A stretch of DNA of 60,950 nt from an uncultured Succinivibrio sp. (GCA_934218695.1 CAKQDA010000013.1:1-60950); one strand, 5' to 3'; positions 38,548 through 47,635 are shown, numbered from the stretch's first letter. Notes: generated by a model from the sequence alone, not told the origin. Made by a program: numbers and translations.

Positions 38548-39441
38548 TTATTTTGAAACAAGCTCTTTTTTCTTTCGCAGTAAGGTTCTGTGACGTACCT
38601 TTACAGATACACCTCTTTCTTTAAACCTGTCCGCAAGACTTTGAGCTATATAGACAGATCTGTGGAAACCGCCTGTACAGCCAATTGCTACAGTAAGATA
38701 ACTTCTGTCACTCTGTTCAAGTGGCTTTAAAATTCCAAAGAGCAGATCGTCGATTTTATCAATATAGGATTCCACTTCAGGATACTTTGCAAAAAAGTCT
38801 TTTACAGGCTGCTCTAAACCACAATACTCTCTTAATTCTTTTTCCCAATACGGATTTGGAAGGAATCTAGCATCAAAGACAAAGTCAGCATCTTTAGTCA
38901 CACCATCTTTATAACCAAAGGATTCAAAGATAATCACGATCTGCTTATAAGGTTTTCCCTGAATAGTTGTTATAACCTGCTGACATAACTCATGAACTGA
39001 TAAATTTGTTGAATCTATACGCAAATCAGCTATAGAAGAAATGATTTTTAGGATTTCAGTTTCTTTCTGGATTGCTTCATTTAAAGACAGATTATGAAGA
39101 GATAAAGGGTGTAGACGCCTTGTTTCAGAATATCTTTTAATTAATACCTGATCGTCAGCATCTATAAAAATCACAGTTCCATTAATATCAGGATCATGAG
39201 CGGCCTTTGTATAAATATCGTTTAATTCAGAGTAACCGTCATTGATAGGAATATTTCTTACATCCAGCGATACAGCAATCTTTGGATAGTTTTTTTTAGC
39301 TAATTCAATTAGCTCTTTTAAAAAGACAATAGGTAAATTATCAATACAGTAGAATCCCAAATCTTCTAAAGCATGCAGGGCGACGGTTTTTCCTGAACCT
39401 GAACGACCTGATATAACTACAAGATCAACTTTCTTTTTCAT
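38548..39441 (-). CDS. rapZ: RNase adapter protein RapZ
   Basis: In E. coli RapZ delivers the small RNA GlmZ to RNase E and senses glucosamine-6-phosphate. The 297-residue protein has an N-terminal P-loop domain (SGRSGSGKT, about 10-18, and GFYCIDNLP) and a C-terminal RNA-binding domain with CTGGFHRSVYIAQSLA and RHRTLLRKKK. E. coli reads CTGGKHRS at the same place, so a Lys is replaced by Phe. It follows ptsN by nine bases. The npr gene that follows in E. coli is absent. Confidence 0.94.
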   Translation of the reverse strand: MKKKVDLVVISGRSGSGKTVALHALEDLGFYCIDNLPIVFLKELIELAKKNYPKIAVSLDVRNIPINDGYSELNDIYTKAAHDPDINGTVIFIDADDQVLIKRYSETRRLHPLSLHNLSLNEAIQKETEILKIISSIADLRIDSTNLSVHELCQQVITTIQGKPYKQIVIIFESFGYKDGVTKDADFVFDARFLPNPYWEKELREYCGLEQPVKDFFAKYPEVESYIDKIDDLLFGILKPLEQSDRSYLTVAIGCTGGFHRSVYIAQSLADRFKERGVSVKVRHRTLLRKKKELVSK

Positions 39442-39450
39442 AAAGATTCC

Positions 39451-39969
39451 CTATTGAAAATGAGGATTGTCAATTTCAGAAGAGTCAACTAATCCCTCTT
39501 GTACATGATCTAGCAGCAGATCAATTTCATTGAGGATAATTTCAACTTTGTGTTTTTCGTTTTTTGCCAGTCTCAAAGCATTCAGCAAATCGACATTCGA
39601 TAAGACTATTGTAAGACTTTTTAAAAGCGACTCAACTTTTTCTACATCATCTTTAGGAGAAATAAAAAGACTGAATGCTATGTCAACTAACTGTTCATCA
39701 GCATCAATTGAATTAAAGGTGATAGGTTTGTCTAAAATACTTAAAACAGCAAATGTAGGTATAGAGCTGTTTATTACGGCATGAGGAATTGCAACCCCCT
39801 GAAAAAAAACAGTAGTACCTAATTTTTCTCTCTCGTTTAATGCAACTATGATTTCTTTTGAAGTTTTTTTAGTAATGAAAGCAGCACATTCAGCAATTTC
39901 TTCAAACAGCCTTTTCTTACTGAAACAGAATAGTGGAGACAGTATTTGTGTTTTAGGCAGTACTATCAA
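39451..39969 (-). CDS. ptsN: Nitrogen regulatory PTS protein EIIA-Ntr
   Basis: PtsN is the terminal phospho-acceptor of the regulatory PTS-Ntr chain and controls potassium transport and other targets in E. coli. The 172-residue protein has one EIIA domain with His63 in GVAIPHAV. The start is TTG, placed by GAGGAA about nine bases upstream. It lies between an hpf terminator and rapZ. No npr or ptsP is in the window, so the phosphate donor is coded elsewhere or is HPr. Confidence 0.9.
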   Translation of the reverse strand: MIVLPKTQILSPLFCFSKKRLFEEIAECAAFITKKTSKEIIVALNEREKLGTTVFFQGVAIPHAVINSSIPTFAVLSILDKPITFNSIDADEQLVDIAFSLFISPKDDVEKVESLLKSLTIVLSNVDLLNALRLAKNEKHKVEIILNEIDLLLDHVQEGLVDSSEIDNPHFQ

Positions 39970-39983
39970 ATTCTAATTCCTCT

Positions 39984-40014
39984 TAAAATAAAATGCCCTG
40001 CACAATGGCAGGGC
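39984..40014 (-). terminator. Terminator hairpin between hpf and ptsN
   Basis: GCCCTGC (39995-40001) and GCAGGGC (40008-40014) form a perfect 7-bp GC-rich stem with a 6-nt loop. On the minus strand it is followed by ATTTTATTTTAA. Partial read-through would feed ptsN-rapZ. Confidence 0.75.
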
Positions 40015-40036
40015 TTCTAGTTGTTGAAGTAAAGTG

Positions 40037-40321
40037 TTATGACTTTAACTTCTCTTTATACTTAACCAACTGACCGTCAACCTTGTCGATTAGACCATCA
40101 ATTGCTGGATACATACTCTCTGCCTGATGTTCAGCATGAAGATTACCACCTGCTACAGCTAAGTCAGCCTTAGCAATCTGGCTCAATTTCTCAACCGTTA
40201 GAGTTACTGAGATAGAGGTAATAATATCACCTTTACGCTCAAGACGCTTAAACTTGTCATTGACGTAATCTTTTAAAGAATCGGTTAACTTTACACCTAC
40301 GCCATGAATATTGATTTGCAT
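40037..40321 (-). CDS. hpf: Ribosome hibernation promoting factor, short form
   Basis: HPF binds the 30S decoding site in stationary phase and promotes 100S dimers. At 94 residues it is the short gammaproteobacterial form, without the C-terminal dimerisation domain of long HPF. The beta-alpha fold starts MQINIHGVGVKLTDSLKDYV. It lies downstream of rpoN, as in E. coli, with a gap of about 175 bases that may carry its own promoter. GGAAG precedes the ATG. Confidence 0.94.
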   Translation of the reverse strand: MQINIHGVGVKLTDSLKDYVNDKFKRLERKGDIITSISVTLTVEKLSQIAKADLAVAGGNLHAEHQAESMYPAIDGLIDKVDGQLVKYKEKLKS

Positions 40322-40497
40322 ATTTACTTCCTTAACCTGATCTTAGTGCCAGGTAATGTTAAGCGAGTACTAAATTGTAACTACACTTTAATAATAGGTT
40401 GAAAAATCTAATAATTAAAGGTGTAACTTCACAATTTTCTTAATATTTTTTAGCAATCAATTTCAATTCGTGAACTGTTTCAATTTTCTAGAAAAAA

Positions 40498-42141
40498 CTA
40501 AATTAATTGTTTACGCTGAGATGTTGAAGGAATTCCTAAAGCTTCTCTGTATTTACTTATAGTACGTCTTGCGACGTTATAGCCTTTTTCATTGAGCATT
40601 TCAGAAATTTTATTATCAGATAATGGTTTTCTTGGAGGTTCTTTAGAAATTATTTCTTTGATTAAAGCCTTTATTGCAGTTGATGATGCTGATTCGCCAC
40701 TCTCTGTATTTACACTTGATGAGAAGAAATACTTCAACTCAAAAGTACCTTTTGGGGTATAAATATACTTTTCTGTGGTTATTCTTGAAACGGTAGACTC
40801 ATTCCTACCTATTTCTTCCCCAACATCTTTAAGAATCATTGGATGCATGGCAGACTCACCCCTTTCCATAAATTCTCTCTGATGAGAAACAATGCAGCGA
40901 CCAACCTTTAATAAGGTTTCATTTCTAGTGTCTATGCTTTGCTTAAAATTCTTGGCATCTCTTAAATTATCTTTAAAGAAGATTTTTTCCGCCTCGTTGC
41001 GGGCTCGGTTAGCTAATTTAGCGTATTCTTCATTGATTCTGACTTTAATGTTGGATGCAGGATTCAATTCTGCCGTATACTCGCCATTTTTATCTTTTAC
41101 AACAATCAAATCAGGTATTACAAAATCTGTCTGTTTTTTTGAATGAACAATATTGTTGCCTGGTCGTGGTTCTAAAGAGGTAATAAGATCATTTATTTTT
41201 TTCAGAACATCTTCTTTAACTGAGAGTTTTTGACATAAAGCTGCGTAATTGCGATTTGACAGTAAATCTATATAATTTGTAATAAGCTCAACCGCTAATT
41301 TCTTGTACTCAGTATCATCCGGTAAGGAATTTAACTGAATTAAGATACATTCCTGTACACTTCTGGCACCAACTCCTAAAGGATCATAATGCTGAACCAG
41401 TTTTAACACAGCATTTACATCTTCAATAGTGACTGTAGGATCTTGTAACTTTACGCATTCTAAAATGTCTTCTAAAGACTCTTTTAGATAACCAGAATCA
41501 TCAATTCCATCAATAATTGCTTCAGCGATTTTCTTGTCAATATCATCTAAAGGTGACATTTCCAGCTGGAACATCAGATGATCATGAAGAGTTTCAATTG
41601 TTTCTCCTTCATATATATCATCATTTTCAATTGCTAAACCCTTTCCAGTTTTTACTTCAGCTGAATACTGACTGTCATCAGCAACCTTCTGATCTGATAG
41701 TACATCAAGATCATGACTGTCATCAGCAGTCTTCTGATCTGATAATTCATCAAGATCATGACTGTCATCTGTATTGTATTCCTCATCTTCTTGAGTTTCT
41801 TTGGAATTAGGGTCGATGCTACCATTCTCGAGAATTTTTGAAAGGCTTAACTCATCATCAATTGACGCATTATTTACAGAAGAGTCATCAGAGAAAGGAT
41901 CATAATCTGATTGATTTTGGTTTTCATCAGCCACCATGTCTTCATAGGACTCTTCCATTGAAGATATGTCAGTATCATCAATCTCAAGCATGGGATTAGA
42001 ATCAACTGTCTGACGGATCTGCTGCTGCAACTCAATAGTAGATAACTGCAGCAATCTGATAGCCTGCTGCATTTGTGGAGTCAGAACCTGAGATTGCGTC
42101 TGAGTTGTACGTATCTGCAGTGTATTTCTAATTCCAGCCAT
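40498..42141 (-). CDS. rpoN: RNA polymerase sigma-54 factor
   Basis: RpoN directs polymerase to -24/-12 promoters and needs AAA+ activators. The 547-residue protein has the Gln/Leu-rich region I (1-50) that contacts activators, a long acidic region II (about 52-190), the core-binding domain, and the C-terminal RpoN box ARRTISKYRE that reads the -24 element. Region II holds a tandem 15-residue repeat (125-154). Overall length exceeds the 477 residues of E. coli because of region II. It follows lptB, the conserved order. Confidence 0.96.
   Translation of the reverse strand: MAGIRNTLQIRTTQTQSQVLTPQMQQAIRLLQLSTIELQQQIRQTVDSNPMLEIDDTDISSMEESYEDMVADENQNQSDYDPFSDDSSVNNASIDDELSLSKILENGSIDPNSKETQEDEEYNTDDSHDLDELSDQKTADDSHDLDVLSDQKVADDSQYSAEVKTGKGLAIENDDIYEGETIETLHDHLMFQLEMSPLDDIDKKIAEAIIDGIDDSGYLKESLEDILECVKLQDPTVTIEDVNAVLKLVQHYDPLGVGARSVQECILIQLNSLPDDTEYKKLAVELITNYIDLLSNRNYAALCQKLSVKEDVLKKINDLITSLEPRPGNNIVHSKKQTDFVIPDLIVVKDKNGEYTAELNPASNIKVRINEEYAKLANRARNEAEKIFFKDNLRDAKNFKQSIDTRNETLLKVGRCIVSHQREFMERGESAMHPMILKDVGEEIGRNESTVSRITTEKYIYTPKGTFELKYFFSSSVNTESGESASSTAIKALIKEIISKEPPRKPLSDNKISEMLNEKGYNVARRTISKYREALGIPSTSQRKQLI
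41680..41769 (-). repeat. Tandem 45-bp repeat inside rpoN
   Basis: Two near-identical 45-bp units code DDSHDLDELSDQKTA and DDSHDLDVLSDQKVA, with a third partial copy (DDS) after them. The repeat keeps the frame and lies in the acidic, variable region II of sigma-54. Confidence 0.85.
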
Positions 42142-42157
42142 AGTCTGTTATCCCAAA

Positions 42158-42883
42158 TTATAAAGAGAAATCCTTTCCTAAATAAACTGATTTAACTTTA
42201 TCATTACTTAGAACATCTTGAGCTGATCCTTTTGCAATAATTTGACCTGCATTAACAATATATGACTTTTCACAGACATCTAATGTTTCTCTTACATTGT
42301 GATCTGTAATTAAAACACCAATTCCTCTGTCCTTTAAATGAAGAATGATTTCTTTAATTTCACCAACTGAAATAGGATCAACACCAGCAAAGGGCTCATC
42401 TAGAAGAATAAATTTTGGGTTTGCAGCAAGAGCTCTTGCAATTTCAACACGCCTTCTTTCACCACCAGATAAAGACATGCCAACATTATTTCTTAATTTT
42501 GAAACACTAAACTCTTCTAATAAATTGTTAACTCTATCTTCTTTCTCTGATTTTGAAAGACCAGGGAGAAGTTCTACCACACCCATCAGATTTTGATATA
42601 CGGTCAGTTTTCTAAAAATAGAATTTTCCTGTGGAAGATATCCAAGCCCAGCTCTGGCTCTGGCATGCATAGGTAAAGAGGTTATATCATGATCATCCAG
42701 AATTACCTGGCCTTCTTCTGAAGAAATAATACCTACTATCATATAAAAAGATGTAGTTTTACCAGCACCGTTAGGACCTAATAAACCAACAACAGAACCA
42801 CTGCTGACACTTAAGCTTACGTCTGATACTACTGTTCTTTTCTTGTATGTCTTTTTAAGATGTAATGCTTTTAAAACGCTCAT
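42158..42883 (-). CDS. lptB: LPS export ABC transporter ATPase LptB
   Basis: LptB energises extraction of LPS from the inner membrane by LptFG. The 241-residue protein has Walker [10 protein letters not shown], the LPS-specific [11 protein letters not shown] stretch, the signature [15 protein letters not shown], Walker [14 protein letters not shown] and switch His in [10 protein letters not shown]. It lies between lptA and rpoN, as in E. coli. Confidence 0.96.
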   Translation of the reverse strand: MSVLKALHLKKTYKKRTVVSDVSLSVSSGSVVGLLGPNGAGKTTSFYMIVGIISSEEGQVILDDHDITSLPMHARARAGLGYLPQENSIFRKLTVYQNLMGVVELLPGLSKSEKEDRVNNLLEEFSVSKLRNNVGMSLSGGERRRVEIARALAANPKFILLDEPFAGVDPISVGEIKEIILHLKDRGIGVLITDHNVRETLDVCEKSYIVNAGQIIAKGSAQDVLSNDKVKSVYLGKDFSL

Positions 42884-42889
42884 AACAAC

Positions 42890-43441
42890 CTATTTTTTTT
42901 GATTTTTGCCTTTATCACTATTGTCACTCTTTAACTCTTGAGGAATAAAGGTACTCTGTACTCTTCCATTCTGGCTGTTTTCATTGGTTGCCTTAAGTTG
43001 TTTAGTAACAGTGTTGTATTCAATTTTTTCACCATCGACATGAGAATTCTCCTGCCAGATGGTTGCTCTTCCAATAAGAATTAGTAAATTTTTCTTTGGG
43101 AGATAGTGAATAATTGAAGACTGAGAATGAATTATTTTGCCGTTTTCCTGCAGTTGTTTATAAGTTGCAGGCTTTCCGTAAGCAATGATCTCTTCTAATT
43201 CGTCATTAGAATCTCTTGTAATTTCAGCTTTATCAGAATGGACTTCTATTGTTCCTTGTTTTGCAACAACATTCTCAAGGAAGATAGCCTTATTGCTGTT
43301 AAAATCTGCTATCTGCTCTTTTGACACAATATTTAAAGGTTGCTCAGTATCATTATCCAGAGCAATTGCTTGAAAAGACAACAGTGAAAGTAAGAGAACA
43401 CTAAGGTTAAAACTACTTACTTTGTGGATAATATGTAGCAT
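42890..43441 (-). CDS. lptA: LPS transport periplasmic protein LptA
   Basis: LptA polymerises into the periplasmic bridge that carries LPS to the outer membrane. The 183-residue protein has a signal peptide (about 1-27) and an OstA beta-jellyroll (about 35-155) with IEVHSDKAEI and a Lys/Asp-rich tail. AAGGAAA lies before the ATG, which overlaps the lptC end by 29 bases. Confidence 0.92.
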   Translation of the reverse strand: MLHIIHKVSSFNLSVLLLSLLSFQAIALDNDTEQPLNIVSKEQIADFNSNKAIFLENVVAKQGTIEVHSDKAEITRDSNDELEEIIAYGKPATYKQLQENGKIIHSQSSIIHYLPKKNLLILIGRATIWQENSHVDGEKIEYNTVTKQLKATNENSQNGRVQSTFIPQELKSDNSDKGKNQKK

Positions 43442-43982
43442 TTGGATTTCCTTTATATTTGAGAATATTAGAATTTAAGTCAAAACTGAATTTTGTTCCT
43501 GTAGTAAAAAAATCATTTCCATAGATATTTACTAAATCTTCAGAACTTACAAGATTTAAACCAAAGTCATAATTTAAATTATCTGCGGTAGCTCTTTTTA
43601 TGGTTGAATCTTCAAATCCTGGGTAAATCAGTACGTTGTCACTTATGTAAGCAGACTTATCTGTAATCATGTGACCTTTTTTGCCCTTCATATGCCACAG
43701 CTCTATTTTGTTATCTTTATAAGAATAAGAGCTGATTAATGGATTATCAAAAAGGTAGAGATTTTTATTATCAAAATAAGTTGTTTTTGTTGAAACCAAC
43801 GTCCTAATCACTCTACCATTTTCATCATAAACAGCTCCATCTGTATCAGTTGCTATAAAAGTTGGCAACTGACTTACATCAGACACTGACTTCTTTCCTA
43901 CCATTGAAGAATAAACATAAATACCAACAGCAAAAATTAGAAATAATAAAGCCAGAATTATAGATCTTTTAGTAACGCTCAT
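43413..43982 (-). CDS. lptC: LPS export system protein LptC
   Basis: LptC is a bitopic inner-membrane protein that hands LPS from LptB2FG to LptA. The start at MSVTKRS gives 189 residues with one membrane segment right after it (about 7-27) and a periplasmic jellyroll. An earlier ATG at 44003 is possible. The gene overlaps kdsC at its start and lptA at its end, so the three are translated together. Confidence 0.88.
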   Translation of the reverse strand: MSVTKRSIILALLFLIFAVGIYVYSSMVGKKSVSDVSQLPTFIATDTDGAVYDENGRVIRTLVSTKTTYFDNKNLYLFDNPLISSYSYKDNKIELWHMKGKKGHMITDKSAYISDNVLIYPGFEDSTIKRATADNLNYDFGLNLVSSEDLVNIYGNDFFTTGTKFSFDLNSNILKYKGNPNATYYPQSK

Positions 43983-44532
43983 CTGCAAAACCGCCATCTG
44001 CATTTAAAACGCCTTTTGAGATTAGAATAAGGTCACATAATTCCCTTACGGCACCTTTTCCGCCTTCAGTAACAGTAATATAGTCTGCAATTTTTTTTAT
44101 AAATGGGTGTGCATCTTTAGGACAGACTACTACACCAGCTAATCTGAACATTGGCATATCATTTAGATCATCACCAATACAGACAACTTCATCTGTTCCA
44201 ATATTCAAATTATCACATAATTTGGTCAGAGCTATTCCCTTATTCATTTCACCCTGAATTACATGATTTACATGCAAATCATTCATGCGACGCTCTGTCA
44301 ATGGAGCACTCCTACCTGTAATTACAGCGCACTCGATTCCTTCTTTATGTAAGGACACTATGCCAAAGCCATCTTTAACATTGAATTTTTTAAGTTCAAT
44401 TTCTTTGTTGTCATAATAGATCCCACCATCTGTTATAGTTCCATCTACATCGAATGCTAACAGCTTGACTGAAGATAGTCTTGAAAGTAATTCTGAATCT
44501 ATTCTTCCGTAACAGGTATTTACTTTAAGCAT
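43969..44532 (-). CDS. kdsC: 3-deoxy-D-manno-octulosonate 8-phosphate phosphatase
   Basis: KdsC removes phosphate from KDO-8-P for the LPS inner core. The 187-residue protein is a HAD phosphatase of the small capless C0 type and acts as a tetramer. The nucleophile and acid are Asp28 and Asp30 in FDVDGTITDG, and GDDLNDMPMF carries the magnesium ligands. It heads the kdsC-lptC-lptA-lptB-rpoN run. The usual upstream neighbour kdsD is not present. Confidence 0.95.
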   Translation of the reverse strand: MLKVNTCYGRIDSELLSRLSSVKLLAFDVDGTITDGGIYYDNKEIELKKFNVKDGFGIVSLHKEGIECAVITGRSAPLTERRMNDLHVNHVIQGEMNKGIALTKLCDNLNIGTDEVVCIGDDLNDMPMFRLAGVVVCPKDAHPFIKKIADYITVTEGGKGAVRELCDLILISKGVLNADGGFADERY

Positions 44533-44696
44533 ATATAAGCCCTAAAAATCTTTTTTAACTTATTATAGCAACAAATGTGCCATTTATTGTTAACAGAAAT
44601 TTTAATGATGAATGCAGATATTATTTTTTTTAACAGATAGAACAATCTTTGGAAGATTTATGTCATTTTCTATGATTTAAGACATATTTTTAGAAG

Positions 44697-45647
44697 TTAG
44701 TCTCTCTTTTTTTTGTTTTTTTCTTTTTCTGCAGTTGTTTCTGTTTTCTTAACTTCCAGAGACAGACAATCATCACTGCCAGTCATAATCAGAGATTTGA
44801 TTTTTTTTAAAGATGCATTTTCAATCTGTCTTACACGTTCAACAGATACATTTAATTCAACGGAAAGTTCCTGTAAGGTCGCTTTATTGTCATCAAGCCA
44901 TCTTCTTTTAATAATGTAGCGAGATCTTTCATCTAATGACTGCAGAGCCTTTGATAATCTTTCAAGTTCGTAAGTTTTGTAGTCACGGTTTTCAAAATTC
45001 TTTGCAAAATTAGAATTTTCATCCTCAAGATATGAGGCTGGTGCTAATAAAGGTAACTGTGAGCTATCTGAATCATCTTCAGCAGATATATCAAAACCTA
45101 TGTCCTGACCTGACAGACGAGTTTCCATTTCAGCAACATCATTAGGTGTAACACCTAAATCATCAGCTACATTCTCGCGCTCTTTTTCTGTAAACCAGCC
45201 TAAACGTTTTTTATTCTGCCTTAATTTAAAAAACAGTTTTCTCTGAGCTTTTGTAGTTGCAACCTTAACTACTCGCCAGTTTTTTATTACGTAGTCATGA
45301 ATTTCTGATTTTATCCAAGGTACAGCAAAAGCAGCCAGCCTTGCACCGGCATCAGGATCAAAATGTTTTACGGCCTTCATAAGGCCAATATTTCCTTCCT
45401 GGATCAGATCAGCTACCGGTAAACCATATCCAGAATAACCACGAGCAATACTTACAACCAAACGTAAGTGTGACAGGATCAGCTTTCTTGCAGCTTCAAT
45501 ATCACCATAATCACGCAATCTTTTTGCAAGAGAACGCTCGTCGTCAGGTTCAAGCATAGGAACCTGATTTATGGCTTTTACATAGCTGTCTATATTACCA
45601 ACAGGAGCTAACATTCCCATTGATTCTTGATTATTCTGTTCTGTCAT
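44697..45647 (-). CDS. rpoH: RNA polymerase heat-shock sigma factor
   Basis: Sigma-32 directs transcription of chaperone and protease genes. The 316-residue protein has regions 2 and 4 with the RpoH box QRKLFFKLR (135-143), YSGYGLPVADLIQEGNIGLM in region 2, and a helix-turn-helix ERVRQIENASLKKI. It exceeds the 284 residues of E. coli through a Lys/Glu-rich tail. A TATAAT and a 15-bp palindrome lie just upstream. In E. coli ftsE and ftsX separate ftsY from rpoH; here they are adjacent. Confidence 0.95.
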   Translation of the reverse strand: MTEQNNQESMGMLAPVGNIDSYVKAINQVPMLEPDDERSLAKRLRDYGDIEAARKLILSHLRLVVSIARGYSGYGLPVADLIQEGNIGLMKAVKHFDPDAGARLAAFAVPWIKSEIHDYVIKNWRVVKVATTKAQRKLFFKLRQNKKRLGWFTEKERENVADDLGVTPNDVAEMETRLSGQDIGFDISAEDDSDSSQLPLLAPASYLEDENSNFAKNFENRDYKTYELERLSKALQSLDERSRYIIKRRWLDDNKATLQELSVELNVSVERVRQIENASLKKIKSLIMTGSDDCLSLEVKKTETTAEKEKNKKKRD

Positions 45648-45676
45648 TTACTAAATCACTTGCCTTGGTGCTGTTC

Positions 45677-45702
45677 ATTATAATTGCAAGTTACAGTAAC
45701 TT
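45677..45702 (-). promoter_or_regulatory. rpoH promoter element with palindromic operator candidate
   Basis: On the minus strand a perfect -10 TATAAT (plus 45677-45682) stands about 30 bases before the rpoH start. Overlapping the region between -10 and -35 is AAGTTACAGTAACTT (45688-45702), a perfect inverted repeat with 7-bp arms around one base. The -35 is poor, which fits a regulated promoter. Confidence 0.45.
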
Positions 45703-45730
45703 TTTCTTATACAATAAAAACTATCGACTT

Positions 45731-46891
45731 TTAATCAAACAGAGCATCTACGAATGAATCAATATCAAATTCTCTGAGATCTTCTGATCTTTCACCAATA
45801 CCAATGTATCTTAAAGGAACTTTAAACTTGTCAGCCAGCGCAAAGACTACACCACCTTTAGCTGTTCCATCTAACTTTGTCAGGCAAAGTCCGGTAACAT
45901 TAACTGCCTCACCAAAGATCTTCATCTGAGATACAGCATTCTGTCCAGTTGTTGCATCCAGTACCAGCATCACCTCGTTAGGAACATTCTCATCAATTTT
46001 CTTCATAACACGGACAATTTTCTTTAATTCTTCCATTAAATTGTCTTTATTCTGAAGTCTTCCTGCTGTATCACAAATTAAAACATCCACATTATGAGCT
46101 TTAGCAGAAGTTAAAGCATCATAAATAACAGAGGCACTGTCTGAACCTGTTGGTTGTGAAATTACAGGTGTATCGGTTCTTTTTCCCCATTCTTTTAACT
46201 GTTCTACAGCTGCAGCTCTAAAGGTATCACCAGCAGCCAACATTACTTTTTTTCCCTGGGATTTATATTTCAAAGCTAACTTGCCAATTGTGGTTGTTTT
46301 TCCGGCACCATTTACTCCAACCATTAAAATTACGAAAGGTAATTCACCTTGTTGTTCTACTTTAAGTATCTGACAGCATGGAGTTAATATTTCTTTTAAG
46401 ATATTCTTCAGATTGTTCTTTAACGCTCCAGCATCCCTTAATTCTTTAATTTTTGTTTCTTCTCTGAGCCTTTCAATAATATTATTAGTGGTATCAACAC
46501 CTAAATCAGCTGTTAATAAAGATGTTTCCAAATCCTCATATAACTCTTCATCAATTTTCTTTCCAGTGACTAATGCACCAATACCAAAAGCAAGATTTTC
46601 TCTGGTTCTTTTTAATTTTTCAAAAAATGAAACCTTCTCTTTTCTAGGTTCTTCTTTATATTCATCAACTGATGTTTCAGCTACTTTTTCATCAGTAGAA
46701 TTTGTTTCTTCAACTATTTTTTCTTTATCTTCATTACTATCAGTTACAGTAACAGATTCATTTGGTATTATTTTTTCTTTATTGTCTGATAAAACATCAG
46801 AATTAAACTTATCATTAAGATTAGTTTCATCTTTACTGATTACTGATGAATCATCTTTATTTTTTTTTGAAAAAATAGAAAAAATTCCCAT
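45731..46891 (-). CDS. ftsY: Signal recognition particle receptor FtsY
   Basis: FtsY docks SRP-ribosome complexes to the Sec translocon. The start at MGIFSIFSKK gives 386 residues; a TTG four codons earlier is possible. An acidic A domain (about 1-85) precedes the NG GTPase domain with GVNGAGKTTTIGKLA, DTFRAAAVEQL, DTAGRLQNK and TKLDGTAKGG. It is shorter than E. coli FtsY (497) only in the A domain. It is divergent from rsmD, the conserved order. Confidence 0.95.
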   Translation of the reverse strand: MGIFSIFSKKNKDDSSVISKDETNLNDKFNSDVLSDNKEKIIPNESVTVTDSNEDKEKIVEETNSTDEKVAETSVDEYKEEPRKEKVSFFEKLKRTRENLAFGIGALVTGKKIDEELYEDLETSLLTADLGVDTTNNIIERLREETKIKELRDAGALKNNLKNILKEILTPCCQILKVEQQGELPFVILMVGVNGAGKTTTIGKLALKYKSQGKKVMLAAGDTFRAAAVEQLKEWGKRTDTPVISQPTGSDSASVIYDALTSAKAHNVDVLICDTAGRLQNKDNLMEELKKIVRVMKKIDENVPNEVMLVLDATTGQNAVSQMKIFGEAVNVTGLCLTKLDGTAKGGVVFALADKFKVPLRYIGIGERSEDLREFDIDSFVDALFD

Positions 46892-47008
46892 ATTTTTACC
46901 CAAATTTATTTAATACAATGTGATATTCTCATGCATTATAGACTAATTCCAATTTCATTTCATTTTGAGAATTTGAACCTTTAACATACGAGTAACAGTG
47001 ATTAATTT

Positions 47009-47584
47009 ATGAAAAATAATACTTACGAAAATGATGTACGCATTTTAGGTGGAAAATTTAAAGGAAAGCTTTTACCAGTACTGGATATTGAAGGTTTAAG
47101 ACCAACTCCTTCAAGAGTAAGAGAGACTATTTTTTCATGGATAGGAACTTCTATTGATAATGCAAAAATTCTGGATTTATTTGCTGGTTCCGGTGCGCTC
47201 GGGTTTGAAGCTTATTCTAGAGGTGCAAAAGAAGTCACCTTAGTAGATTTAGATAAAAAAAATAGTTTAAATTTAAAAGAAATTGCTAAAAGTATGGGTG
47301 GATGCAACTGTATTAAGGTAATAAACGATGATGCTACTCATTTTTTAGATAATACAGACACTGTTTTTGATATAGTTTTTATAGATCCTCCTTATAAACT
47401 TGATATTTACGAGGAAGTTCTTTCAAAACTTTTAAACAATAATTTGATTAATGACAGTACATTAATATATGTTGAAATGCGAAACGGCTCAAATAAGATT
47501 GTTCCAGGATATGAAATTATTAGAGAGGAAAATGCCGGACAGTCAAAATACTCTTTATGGATAAAAAGTAAATTTCTCTTTTAA
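47009..47584 (+). CDS. rsmD: 16S rRNA (guanine966-N2)-methyltransferase
   Basis: RsmD methylates G966 of 16S rRNA. The 191-residue protein has the N-terminal VRILGGKFKGKLL and LRPTPSRVRETIFSW, SAM-binding LDLFAGSGALGFEA, and the catalytic N6/N2 motif DPPY (about 126-129). It is divergent from ftsY, as in E. coli, and ends at a terminator shared with atpC. Confidence 0.95.
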   Translation: MKNNTYENDVRILGGKFKGKLLPVLDIEGLRPTPSRVRETIFSWIGTSIDNAKILDLFAGSGALGFEAYSRGAKEVTLVDLDKKNSLNLKEIAKSMGGCNCIKVINDDATHFLDNTDTVFDIVFIDPPYKLDIYEEVLSKLLNNNLINDSTLIYVEMRNGSNKIVPGYEIIREENAGQSKYSLWIKSKFLF

Positions 47585-47603
47585 ATTTGTTTCCTATCAA
47601 CAA

Positions 47604-47635
47604 AAACGGTCCAAATAATATGGACCGTTTAACTT
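47604..47635. terminator. Bidirectional terminator at the end of the atp operon
   Basis: AAACGGTCCA (47604-47613) and TGGACCGTTT (47621-47630) form a perfect 10-bp stem with a 7-nt loop. On the minus strand it is followed by TTTTTG, ending the atp operon. It also serves rsmD. Confidence 0.85.

Noticed and set aside
40322..40345. TGGCAC on the minus strand before hpf as a sigma-54 promoter
   Set aside because: Only the -24-like element matches; the -12 TTGC part is missing at the right spacing.
41680..41769. Direct repeats resembling a small CRISPR array
   Set aside because: The units abut without spacers and code an in-frame acidic peptide repeat in RpoN.
46413..46913. 166-residue open frame opposite ftsY
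   Set aside because: It is the antisense shadow of the ftsY acidic domain: Ser/Leu/Phe-rich, low complexity, with no ribosome binding site and no family resemblance.
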